Source: Flavobacteriales bacterium UBA974
GTDB lineage: Bacteria; Bacteroidota; Bacteroidia; Flavobacteriales_D; Sanyastnellaceae
Assembly (NCBI GenBank): GCA_002292405.1
Contig: DBBW01000028.1
Span: forward strand, 1 to 17,112
DNA: 17,112 nucleotides
Direction of reading: 5' to 3'
Shown: positions 8,301 through 14,892 of the stretch, piece after piece
Numbering within the stretch: the first letter of the stretch is position 1
Layout: each line of letters opens with the position of its first letter
Position numbers and translations under genes: made by a program
The notes under the pieces: generated by a model
Databases searched by the model: none
The model's input: only the letters and a program-made list of their open reading frames with translations
What the model was told of the DNA's origin: nothing

Positions 8301-8422
8301 CAATTTCCATGATGGACAAAATGGAATCTGATGATGAATCATATGCTCCCTATAAATACTGGATGTTCTCATTAAACTTGAATAAACTAAACCCGTGGGG
8401 CATCATCCGAAACACGAATTAA
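5309..8422 (+). CDS. Exported M1-family metallopeptidase with C-terminal beta-barrel-like region
   Basis: A 1037-residue protein. The ATG at 5309 is preferred over an in-frame TTG at 5300 because it begins directly at a good signal peptide (MNKLFSLL to FISAQ, about 1-22). The M1 gluzincin domain has the exopeptidase motif GGGMEYP (356-362) and the zinc site HEVGH (382-386) with the third ligand E405 after exactly 18 residues. A peptidase-plus-accessory part runs to about residue 630. The last ~400 residues have no peptidase motifs and show alternating polar/hydrophobic strands rich in aromatic residues (for example KYLSVFGGALLYDND and YWMFSLNLNKL), like an outer-membrane barrel. This suggests a peptidase tethered to the outer membrane, which is inference. 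Ordinary M1 enzymes are about 600-900 residues. The stop codon abuts that of the convergent gene. Confidence 0.9.
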   Translation: MNKLFSLLTVGLIGLSTFISAQTTPYFQQTVDHNIHVSLNDTDHELDAEIWTTYTNNSGDELEYLWYHVWPNAYSSAKSALAKQQMRGGNMFLFYAMSKDLGGIDGLDFKVNGEPAEWEFHAEHPDIVKVHLREPLKPGESIELHTPFKVRIPSGKISRLGHIGQSYQITQWYPKPAVYDRDGWHEMPYLDQGEFYSEFGTFDVTITLPANYTIGATGDMPVSVFTDNESEIARLNQLDINTREYFKSKDLKGVTDNESNEFPESSQTVKTLHYHQENVHDFAWFADKRFKVLKDSITLPHSGRSVTTWVMFTPNEEDLWRDASDYIGNATYYYSLWNGDYPYNQVTAIDGTISAGGGMEYPNVTVIGESGSAFALDVVIAHEVGHNWFYGILGSNERTDAWMDEGLNSLNETRYLLESYEGKDLGLISSRLSEKWMKRLDLMDFEYRWIDELASIMPARFGITQPLQCHSDVFSSNNYGAIVYKKTAAIFAFLQQYLGTETFDKAMRQYFQDWKFKHPSPMDLQTSIESSCGEDLSWFFNDWIKTTGNNDWKITGGKKTEDGSSVNLVNSGDLTSPVEVVAFKEDQEVGRVWVEPSTPGTRVTVDIPGAGATSVVLDPDRYDLDYDRKNNNYRFNSLLSKVEPLQVRFGTRLEDGTKTQVFFLPVMAWNAHNRMMLGATFHNTTIPLRDFEWMVTPLISNPTFSFSNELQLSGFSRLSYHTGPWSINLRARRFSTYEFIDDNLPLDNLVMENPTPMNRLSLSVIRKLNEVINSKWESKMKFESVLVNGFMDSKEYSETPFRSSHSFAFDAIKKRGKTKGLKQKMGFETRQFITMEHRLEPPSTDIKLPLYKDVFNISTAYYQATKRIANSSKKIKLKILSSIIFHDEDEHVWNGLNNNAQIPTSGFGAQFDPMADNLLLDRGASSGLLSAQTQLEHGALPLNNFARDWMSSAKLEYEFAKYLSVFGGALLYDNDNFDAVAGFTGYFGPFQIHMPLYSISMMDKMESDDESYAPYKYWMFSLNLNKLNPWGIIRNTN

Positions 8423-9355
8423 TCAGAAAGATGCTCTGACAAAATCACCAATATGTGGTGGTATTAACCATGTTACATATAAAGCAATATTCCAGAGCTT
8501 TTCATTGTACCCACCCTCAGATGCGCCTAAAATAATATGATCTCTACTCACTCGTAAATTGGCCTCCAGATTACCACCCTCTTCGAACATTGCTTCAAGG
8601 CCTATCACTCCATAGAAACCTAAACCAGTAGATGTCAGGTTACTTCCAGCCCCACTAAATTGACCGCCGCCATTAAAAAAGGTGATGAGATCATAGGTGT
8701 TGGTCTCAATATTTATATAGTTTCTTTTGATTTGGACAGATGTTGCCGTCGCACCCAACTCAAATATCCATGCTGCCTGATCAATGATATATGCAGACGT
8801 TCGGTATCCAAGTGTTCCTATCATGCGTCGCTCTTGACCGAAGATTCCATATACCTTGATGTCGTTACTCCCCTGCCCTTGCCCAGGGAGCAAATCCGTT
8901 TCTAAAGTCCAAGGTCCAGCAGCCTTGAGGTTAACGGCATCTATGCTCATAACTAAGGCGCTTTCTGGATTCCAAAAATATAGCATTTTAAGCCCCAACA
9001 TAAGTCCCGGGTCGTATGGCATTAAAAGCGGTGAGGAATCGTAAGGAATCCAGAAATTTCCACCACCAAGGTTGAGCATGTCGTTAATTTGGTTTGCAGT
9101 ATTGCCTAAAGCAAGTCTTTCCTCTATTGAGTAAAGGGTCGCCTGATTGTCACCTAAATCGAACCACCCATCGCCGACATAGAAACTGCTGGAATTCGGA
9201 TGCGCTCTGTAAACACCTAAATTCACTCCGAACTCCAAACCCTGACGGGTAGACACATATAAACCATCCTCATCATCCCAATTTTGGGAAAAACTCGTGA
9301 AGGGCAGAGACATCGCCAGAGACATTACAAAAAGGATAAATGACTTGATTTTCAT
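8423..9355 (-). CDS. Putative outer-membrane protein, unknown function
   Basis: A 310-residue protein. The ATG at 9355 is chosen over one five codons upstream because it begins the signal peptide MKIKSFILFVMSLAMSLP, with likely cleavage after SFSQ. The mature part consists of amphipathic strand-like segments (GLEFGVNLGVY, LMLGLKMLYFW, LGFYGVIGLEAMF, IALYVTWLIPP), and the protein ends in an aromatic residue (RASF), as beta-barrel outer-membrane proteins often do. I recognise no specific family. It lies tail to tail with the M1 peptidase gene, whose C-terminal region looks barrel-like too, and downstream of the sigma unit but separated from it by a terminator. Confidence 0.75.
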   Translation of the reverse strand: MKIKSFILFVMSLAMSLPFTSFSQNWDDEDGLYVSTRQGLEFGVNLGVYRAHPNSSSFYVGDGWFDLGDNQATLYSIEERLALGNTANQINDMLNLGGGNFWIPYDSSPLLMPYDPGLMLGLKMLYFWNPESALVMSIDAVNLKAAGPWTLETDLLPGQGQGSNDIKVYGIFGQERRMIGTLGYRTSAYIIDQAAWIFELGATATSVQIKRNYINIETNTYDLITFFNGGGQFSGAGSNLTSTGLGFYGVIGLEAMFEEGGNLEANLRVSRDHIILGASEGGYNEKLWNIALYVTWLIPPHIGDFVRASF

Positions 9356-9404
9356 ATTTGCAAGGTACAACCAAGTAGCGATTGCCCTCTTTTAAACTGA
9401 AAGT

Positions 9405-9433
9405 AAAAATGGCAGCCCACTAGGAGCTGCCAT
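9405..9433 (-). terminator. Terminator of the sigma factor unit
   Basis: On the minus strand the stem ATGGCAGC/GCTGCCAT with a 9-base loop is followed by five T. It lies 23 bases after the stop codon of the 49-codon gene and separates the sigma unit from the outer-membrane protein gene that follows in the same direction. Confidence 0.75.
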
Positions 9434-9456
9434 AAAATTTCTTATAATATTAAAAC

Positions 9457-9606
9457 TTAGTTTATCGATATCTTAACATATCCCACAATTGATGTCTGAA
9501 CCATTTGTGTAGAGCGGGAATAATCAAGGATATTTTTAACAGAGGAAAGTCGAGGTCTTCTAATTCGATCAGAAAGTTCTTCGACCATAAAAGTAGTTTG
9601 CTTCAT
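9457..9606 (-). CDS. Small 49-residue protein downstream of the sigma factor
   Basis: An intact frame runs from ATG (9604-9606) to TAA (9457-9459). The product starts MKQTTFMVEELSDRIRRPRL, continues with SSVKNILDYSRS and ends GYVKISIN; it has no signal peptide or membrane segment. Support for its being real: it fits between the sigma gene (66 bp upstream) and a good terminator (23 bp downstream), and the NILDYSRS part resembles the tail of short proteins I recall encoded near such sigma factors in Flavobacteriia, though I cannot verify this. An in-frame ATG seven codons in is a possible alternative start. Function unknown; a sigma-associated role is only a guess from position. Confidence 0.65.
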   Translation of the reverse strand: MKQTTFMVEELSDRIRRPRLSSVKNILDYSRSTQMVQTSIVGYVKISIN

Positions 9607-9672
9607 GCAATATGGATTTATAATTCTCCATTATAACGCACACTATTTTATGATATTGTACTGACTGTAAAA

Positions 9673-10257
9673 TTAATACTGTGTTAATTGAATTCCATTT
9701 TCTGCGACTAACTTTTTTAGGTTAATTACGGCATAACGCATGCGACCTAAAGCTGTGTTAATGCTAACATCTGTACACTCAGAAATTTCCTTAAAACTTA
9801 GATCTTGATATATTCTCATTCTGAGAACTTCCTGCTGTTCAGCGGGAAGATGGTCAATTAATTTTTTAACGTCAGTATGAATTTGATCTACAACAAGTTT
9901 ATCCTCGATGTTAGTATCCTCAGTACCTATAGTAGAAAAAACATCGTAATCCTCTCGACTGCGAACAAGGGGCATCTTTTTATTCCTACGAAAATGGTCT
10001 ATAGCAATATTGTGAGCTATCCTCAGAATCCAAGGTCTGAACTTGCCAGACTCAACGTATTTACCCGATTTTAAAAGCCCCACGACTTTAATAAAGGTGT
10101 CTTGGAATAAGTCATTTGCAATATCGTTATTCCTCACAATGAAAAATATCTTCGTGAAAACACGATCTTGATGACGGGATAATAAAATTTCGAAGGCTTG
10201 CTCGTCACCGCCGCGGAACGCACGGATTAACTCGCTATCTGAAAATGATGCACGCAT
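9673..10257 (-). CDS. RNA polymerase ECF-type sigma-70 factor
   Basis: A 194-residue sigma factor with region 2 at about residues 8-92 (core-binding DLFQDTFIKV at 49-58; -10 recognition part GKFRPWILRIAHNIAIDHFRR) and region 4 at about 134-182 (LPAEQQEVLRMRIYQDLSFKEIS, helix-turn-helix). Regions 1.2 and 3 are absent, as in the ECF group. No anti-sigma gene lies beside it. An in-frame TTG at 10314 would add 19 residues, but the ATG at 10257 matches the usual family start and is preferred. The gene is followed by a 49-codon gene and a terminator, and diverges from uvrA. A promoter of the housekeeping type lies about 110 bases upstream. The target genes cannot be told from the sequence. Confidence 0.93.
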   Translation of the reverse strand: MRASFSDSELIRAFRGGDEQAFEILLSRHQDRVFTKIFFIVRNNDIANDLFQDTFIKVVGLLKSGKYVESGKFRPWILRIAHNIAIDHFRRNKKMPLVRSREDYDVFSTIGTEDTNIEDKLVVDQIHTDVKKLIDHLPAEQQEVLRMRIYQDLSFKEISECTDVSINTALGRMRYAVINLKKLVAENGIQLTQY

Positions 10258-10365
10258 AACTCTACACTTTAAAGGTTCAATTTGTGCCAGGCGTTCTGAC
10301 TCAATAAGGATCAATTAGAGTAGAAGTGTTTCTATACGTTTTGCTTTTTCTGATTTATACTTATC

Positions 10366-10395
10366 TAAATATACGATTATATTTCATATAAACAA
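10366..10395 (-). promoter_or_regulatory. Candidate promoter of the sigma factor gene
   Basis: On the minus strand TTG (10393-10395), 19 bases, then TATATTTA (10366-10373), one mismatch from TAnnTTTG. The predicted transcript start, near 10359, gives a leader of about 100 bases before the ATG. Its upstream element overlaps that of the divergent uvrA candidate. Confidence 0.5.
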
Positions 10396-10412
10396 AACTC
10401 AGCATAACTTTA
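10383..10412 (+). promoter_or_regulatory. Candidate promoter of uvrA
   Basis: TTC (10383-10385), 19 bases, then TAACTTTA (10405-10412): one mismatch in each element against TTG-N19-TAnnTTTG. The predicted start near 10419 would exclude the GTG at 10415 as initiation codon and supports the ATG at 10442. AT-rich sequence makes a chance match possible. Confidence 0.35.
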
Positions 10413-10441
10413 GAGTGTTAAAAATAGCTAACTCATTTCTG

Positions 10442-13240
10442 ATGGAGATAACGATTCGGGGCGCACGCATGCATAATTTGAAGAATATTGATGTTCGTAT
10501 ACCTAAGAAGAAACTCACTGTTATTACGGGCCTGAGCGGGTCTGGAAAGAGTTCCCTTGCTTTCAACACTCTTTATGCTGAAGGCCAAAGACGCTATGTC
10601 GAATCCCTCTCTTCTTACGCGAGACAATTCTTAGGACGCCTCGACAAACCCGATGTCGACTCCATTCACGGACTCTCCCCTGCTATTGCGATAGAACAAA
10701 AAACTTCTACTGGTGGTCCGAGAAGCACAGTGGGCACGAGAACGGAGGTTCACGATTACTTCAGGATGCTTTACGCCCGAATTGGAAAAACGTATAGCCC
10801 CATTTCCGGCGAGGAGGTAAAACGTGATAAGCCTGAAGATGTCTTAGAAAAAATACTTCGTAAAGAACCCGATACTCGTTTTATGATTGTTGCTCCTTTG
10901 ATAGAAAAGGAAAACAGAAATAGGACAAAGCAACTAAAGCTCTTATTAGAGCAAGGATTTTCAAGAGTACTTTTCAATTCTAAAGCAACTCTAATAGATG
11001 AATTAATCGCTGTAAAAACCGAGAAAGTACTTCAAGACAACAAACTTCAAATTGTCATTGACAGGATGACAGTGTCTAATGCAAATGAAGAAAGTTCAAG
11101 AATACTAGATTCGTTAGAAACTGCTTTTTTTGAAGGAAATGGAAACTGTTCTGTAGTATTTGATGACGAAGAGGTGGAGTTCAATAATAGATTTGAACGT
11201 GATGGGGTCATCTTTCAAGAACCCTCTCCAGATTTATTTAGCTTTAACAGCCCTGTTGGAGCATGCCCTAAATGCGAGGGGTATGGAAGTACCTTAGGAA
11301 TAGATCCTGATAAAGTAATTCCTGATTCATCCTTGAGCATCTATAATGATGCTATAGCTCCATGGAGGAGTGATAGAATGAAAAAATGGAAAACAAATCT
11401 CATAATGGGGGCCGCTGAGGAAGATGTGAACATACATGCTCCTTGGCATGAGTTGAGTGAGGTTGAAAAAGAAAAAGTTTGGTCTGGAACGAAAAACTTT
11501 AAAGGACTAAATCAGTTCTTCGGATATGTTGAAAAAAAAGGGTATAAAATACAATACAGAGTAATGCTCAGCCGCTACAGGGGCAGGACTTCTTGCCCAG
11601 AATGCAAAGGTGCGCGCATAAGGAAAGAAACCTCTTATGTAATCGTAGCAGGCATTACTCTTTCAGAAATACTAGATTGGCCGATAGACAAGGTACTTGA
11701 ACATATACAATCATTAGAATTAGAGAAGAATGATTCAATAATTGCAAAGCGTATTATTTGTGAAATAACCGAGAGGCTAGTGTGCCTGACAGATTTAGGA
11801 TTGGGATATCTAACCTTACTTAGAGGTAGCTCAACACTAAGCGGAGGGGAATCACAAAGAATAAGCTTATCTACATGCTTAGGTAGCGCACTCGTGGGAA
11901 GCACTTATGTTCTCGACGAGCCCAGCATTGGCCTTCACCCTCAAGACACACATAGACTTATTTCAGTTCTTTATGGCCTTCGCAATAAGGGCAATACTGT
12001 TGTCGTTGTTGAGCATGATGACGAGATCATGGCTGCCGCTGATCATTTGATAGACATGGGGCCGCAGGCTGGTTCGTTTGGAGGAGAAGTTGTGTTTTCC
12101 GGGAATCACGCTAAACTTAAAAAATTACCTGCCAATCACAAATCTCTTACAGCTGCTTACCTTACTGGCAGGTTAGAAATCGCTACTCCTAAGGTAAGAA
12201 GAAAGTCAAATGACGAGATCGTTATCAAAGGAGCCAGAGCAAATAACTTACAGGGATTTAATGCTGTATTTCCACTACGGTGCTTAGTCGCAGTAACTGG
12301 AGTCAGCGGTTCAGGAAAGAGTACGTTGGTGTCAGAATTGTTAGTTCCTGCTGTTAAAGCTGAAATTAGCGACTTCCCTCCCTTTTCTAATGGACTTGAT
12401 GGTATTGAGGGAAATAGTGGAACAATAAGTTCTATTGAATTTATTGATCAAAATCCTATTGGTAAATCTTCCCGATCATGTCCAGTTACTTATGTGAAGG
12501 CATTTGATGAAATACGATCCCTATTAAGCGGCACAACTCAAGCAAAAGCCAGAGGGTTAAAACCGTCTCATTTTAGTTTTAATGTAGCAGGTGGGCGGTG
12601 TGAAACTTGTGAGGGAGAAGGTGTCATAACTGTGGGGATGCAATTCATGGCTGACTTAAAACTCAAATGTGAAAATTGTGGAGGCAAGAGGTATGCTGAT
12701 GAGATCTTAGAAATCACCTGGCGGGGAAAAAACATACACGAGATCTTATCGATGACCGTTGAGGATGCATTGTTATTTTTCGCACCTCTTGAAGATAAAT
12801 CTGCTTCTACTAAAGAAAAAAAACTCATTACAAAACTGCAACCTCTCTTTGATGTAGGATTAGGCTACATAACCTTAGGACAAGGATCTAACACTTTAAG
12901 TGGCGGAGAAGCTGGGAGGATTAAACTTGCAACCTTTTTATCGCGAGGAGATAAGCAAGGACATACACTTTTTGTATTCGATGAACCTACAACTGGTCTT
13001 CATGTAAATGATGTAGCTAAATTGTTAGAATCGTTTGAACGACTCATAAACCAAGGACATTCAATCATCGTTGTCGAACATCAATTAGATGTAATTAATA
13101 CTGCCGACTTTGTTTTAGACTTGGGACCAGGAGGTGGAGAAGATGGTGGCGAATTAATCTTTTCTGGAACTCCAGAGGATATGGTTAAATGTAAACGATC
13201 AATTACAGGAAAACATCTTGGCAAAAAAACCGCCCTATGA
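10442..13240 (+). CDS. uvrA: Excinuclease ABC subunit A
   Basis: A 932-residue UvrA, close to the usual ~940. It is the DNA-damage sensor of nucleotide excision repair: a dimeric ATPase that finds lesions and loads UvrB. First ATPase domain: Walker A GLSGSGKSS (30-38), signature LSGGESQR (466-473), Walker B with D492 and E493. Cysteine pairs C275/C278 and C385/C388 lie in the first half. Second half: Walker A GVSGSGKST (620-628), the zinc module C720-x2-C723-x19-C743-x2-C746 that contacts DNA, and signature LSGGEAGR (819-826). G825 replaces the glutamine usual in LSGGEAQR, an oddity. The ATG at 10442 fits the family start (MEITIRGARMHNLKNI) better than an upstream GTG. Many Bacteroidota carry two uvrA copies; which one this is cannot be told here. 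It diverges from the sigma gene. Confidence 0.97.
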   Translation: MEITIRGARMHNLKNIDVRIPKKKLTVITGLSGSGKSSLAFNTLYAEGQRRYVESLSSYARQFLGRLDKPDVDSIHGLSPAIAIEQKTSTGGPRSTVGTRTEVHDYFRMLYARIGKTYSPISGEEVKRDKPEDVLEKILRKEPDTRFMIVAPLIEKENRNRTKQLKLLLEQGFSRVLFNSKATLIDELIAVKTEKVLQDNKLQIVIDRMTVSNANEESSRILDSLETAFFEGNGNCSVVFDDEEVEFNNRFERDGVIFQEPSPDLFSFNSPVGACPKCEGYGSTLGIDPDKVIPDSSLSIYNDAIAPWRSDRMKKWKTNLIMGAAEEDVNIHAPWHELSEVEKEKVWSGTKNFKGLNQFFGYVEKKGYKIQYRVMLSRYRGRTSCPECKGARIRKETSYVIVAGITLSEILDWPIDKVLEHIQSLELEKNDSIIAKRIICEITERLVCLTDLGLGYLTLLRGSSTLSGGESQRISLSTCLGSALVGSTYVLDEPSIGLHPQDTHRLISVLYGLRNKGNTVVVVEHDDEIMAAADHLIDMGPQAGSFGGEVVFSGNHAKLKKLPANHKSLTAAYLTGRLEIATPKVRRKSNDEIVIKGARANNLQGFNAVFPLRCLVAVTGVSGSGKSTLVSELLVPAVKAEISDFPPFSNGLDGIEGNSGTISSIEFIDQNPIGKSSRSCPVTYVKAFDEIRSLLSGTTQAKARGLKPSHFSFNVAGGRCETCEGEGVITVGMQFMADLKLKCENCGGKRYADEILEITWRGKNIHEILSMTVEDALLFFAPLEDKSASTKEKKLITKLQPLFDVGLGYITLGQGSNTLSGGEAGRIKLATFLSRGDKQGHTLFVFDEPTTGLHVNDVAKLLESFERLINQGHSIIVVEHQLDVINTADFVLDLGPGGGEDGGELIFSGTPEDMVKCKRSITGKHLGKKTAL

Positions 13241-13259
13241 TATTGTATCAATAGGGCGG
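13223..13259 (-). terminator. Strong terminator overlapping the uvrA 3' end
   Basis: Stem CCGCCCTAT/ATAGGGCGG (13230-13238 and 13251-13259), continued by GATA/TATC around TTG with a single-base bulge. On the minus strand it is followed by seven T (13223-13229), so it ends the minus-strand type IX secretion operon. The left arm and T tract lie within the last codons of uvrA. The hairpin may also stop uvrA transcripts, but on the plus strand there is no clear U tract. Confidence 0.85.
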
Positions 13260-13285
13260 CAATTTCATGAAGAGTGAACTCTTGA

Positions 13286-13912
13286 CTATTCAGCAAAAAA
13301 TCTGATGCCTTCTACTTTAATCTCGTCACCTCCTCCAACTTGAAGTTCATTTTCGTAAACAGCTTTTGTTCTTCCGTGAAGATTAATAAATCCATCAATC
13401 TTCCCCTCAGTAGTAAGTTGCATTAATAGAATTCTCTTTGACTTTGGCGCCATGCTTTGACGCTTATCAGGAGTAACGAACCAAGCTCCATTATCCGTAG
13501 ATATTTCTCCACCTGAGGTTTCAAATGTACCAAACTCCATAATAAATCCTGAAAGAGCATTCATGTAATTGTCCTCCGATCCAATGGTCACCCAGCTGTC
13601 AAAAGCCAGTTCAGGGTTTACAGACATATCGTAACGTTGGATATCAGTTGAAAGCGGACCGCCTTTAGGGTGCTGATAAAATGGCTTAGTTGATGTTATC
13701 TTAAGTGGTGCACTGGCTTCACCATAAACAGCATCGAGAATATCGCCTGAATTTTCAAATACAGCGAAAACTCTAAATGTTTTTCCAGGTACAATTCCCC
13801 CATTATCTATTTCCTCAACGTCAATTCTTACAAACTGAGCATTCGCTTCAGCATTCTGTAAAGACAACAAAGCAAATAAAGCTGTTGTAATTATTAAAGT
13901 AATCTTATTCAT
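13286..13912 (-). CDS. Exported protein of unknown function, last gene of a PorP operon
   Basis: A 208-residue protein with a signal peptide (MNKITLIITTALFALLSLQ, cleavage probably after ANA at about residue 25). The mature part looks all-beta, with VPGKTFRVFAVFENSGD near its start, DSWVTIGSEDN near residue 105 and an acidic, glycine-containing end (GGGDEIKVEGIRFFAE). I recognise no family; the early part is reminiscent of cohesin- or Ig-like sandwich domains, which is only an impression. There is no type IX sorting domain. It follows porP/sprF by 19 bp and is followed by a strong terminator, so it is the last gene of the operon and may take part in surface display of the cargo protein. Confidence 0.8.
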   Translation of the reverse strand: MNKITLIITTALFALLSLQNAEANAQFVRIDVEEIDNGGIVPGKTFRVFAVFENSGDILDAVYGEASAPLKITSTKPFYQHPKGGPLSTDIQRYDMSVNPELAFDSWVTIGSEDNYMNALSGFIMEFGTFETSGGEISTDNGAWFVTPDKRQSMAPKSKRILLMQLTTEGKIDGFINLHGRTKAVYENELQVGGGDEIKVEGIRFFAE

Positions 13913-13931
13913 ATTAAATCTTTTTATTTAA

Positions 13932-14888
13932 TTATTTTACTAATCTTTTGCTTTCAAGGATTCTCTTTGAACTTAACGTTTTTTTCCCAAACCCTCTTCT
14001 ATGCGCTAAAATGTAGGTTAAATTAATCTCATGAGAATGTTGGCTTAACACATTGTTTCCTGTTGTAATATCATATGAGTAGGATAACCCCACGTTTGCA
14101 AATTCAGCTCCTAAAGAAAAAGTAATGGCATCTCCAACTCTTAATCCAGCTCCCCCCCAATACGCAACTTGATAAACAGAATAAATAGCTCGAGAGTAAA
14201 AATCCAATTGAGCAGGCGTCACTTCTGTTAATCGTATCATTCCTGAGGTTTGGATTGCTACCTTAGAAGACACATCTGATGTATAGCTTCCCATAAATCT
14301 GTAATGACGTATATGCTGATTGTACTCGTCTTCTACGCCTGAAATGTTCACATTGCTTTGAAATAGATTAGAGATTGCCGCGCCGAAAGAGTAGTCAGTT
14401 CCATAAACCATCATTCCTGCTGCAGCATCTACACTAAAGGAAGTTTCCAATCCACCAGTTAAAGCAGGATCGTCTTGATCCCAGACATTTAAGTCACTAC
14501 TGTCAAACCCAAACTGAGTTCCTTGAAGACTTAGACCAAACGAAACCGCATCAGTATTAGGCAGGTTGATTTTATACGAACCCGCAAGCTCAACACCGGT
14601 TTGAGAAACAGCCCCACCCATATCATCGTTGTAAAATATCACTCCCGCTCCTATAGAGTTAGGAAATGAAGAGTGTGCACTTAAAATCGTCGTTGTAGGA
14701 GCACCATCAAATCCGGCCCACTGATGTCTGTAAGTGGATCCTAAGACTGTTACTGGCTCCGTTCCTGCCACAGCTGGGTTTATGATAAATGAGTTGACAG
14801 GAAATGAGGTTCTACGAAAACGTTGTTGGGCTTGTAACGGAGCTGCAAGAAGTAAAATCAAGCACGAAGCAAATAATAATCTTATCAT
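13932..14888 (-). CDS. PorP/SprF family type IX secretion outer-membrane protein
   Basis: A 318-residue protein with a signal peptide (about 1-20, ending LQAQ) and the family hallmarks: an early FPVNSFIINPAVAG segment, then YRHQWAGFDGAPTTTILSAH, then strand-rich barrel repeats such as SIGAGVIFYNDDMGG and FGLSLQGTQFGF, and SYSYDITTGN near the end. PorP/SprF proteins are outer-membrane barrels; SprF is needed for surface delivery of the adhesin SprB in Flavobacterium johnsoniae. A short basic tail (HRRGFGKKTLSSKR) follows the last strand. The gene begins 4 bp after the stop of a SprB-repeat cargo gene, the standard pairing, so this barrel probably serves that cargo specifically. Many paralogues per genome are usual, so no gene symbol is assigned. 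Confidence 0.95.
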   Translation of the reverse strand: MIRLLFASCLILLLAAPLQAQQRFRRTSFPVNSFIINPAVAGTEPVTVLGSTYRHQWAGFDGAPTTTILSAHSSFPNSIGAGVIFYNDDMGGAVSQTGVELAGSYKINLPNTDAVSFGLSLQGTQFGFDSSDLNVWDQDDPALTGGLETSFSVDAAAGMMVYGTDYSFGAAISNLFQSNVNISGVEDEYNQHIRHYRFMGSYTSDVSSKVAIQTSGMIRLTEVTPAQLDFYSRAIYSVYQVAYWGGAGLRVGDAITFSLGAEFANVGLSYSYDITTGNNVLSQHSHEINLTYILAHRRGFGKKTLSSKRILESKRLVK

Positions 14889-14892
14889 AGCG

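Noticed and set aside
9542..9551. GAGGAAAGTC on the plus strand, like the RNase P RNA signature
   Set aside because: The rest of the RNase P core is missing, the gap is far too short, and the bases are antisense to an intact 49-codon gene.
10258..10314. 19-residue N-terminal extension of the sigma factor from a TTG
   Set aside because: The ATG at 10257 begins at the place usual for the family, and the extension shows no conserved feature.
10415..10441. GTG start nine codons upstream for uvrA
   Set aside because: UvrA proteins begin at the segment encoded from ATG 10442, and the candidate promoter would place the transcript start after this GTG.
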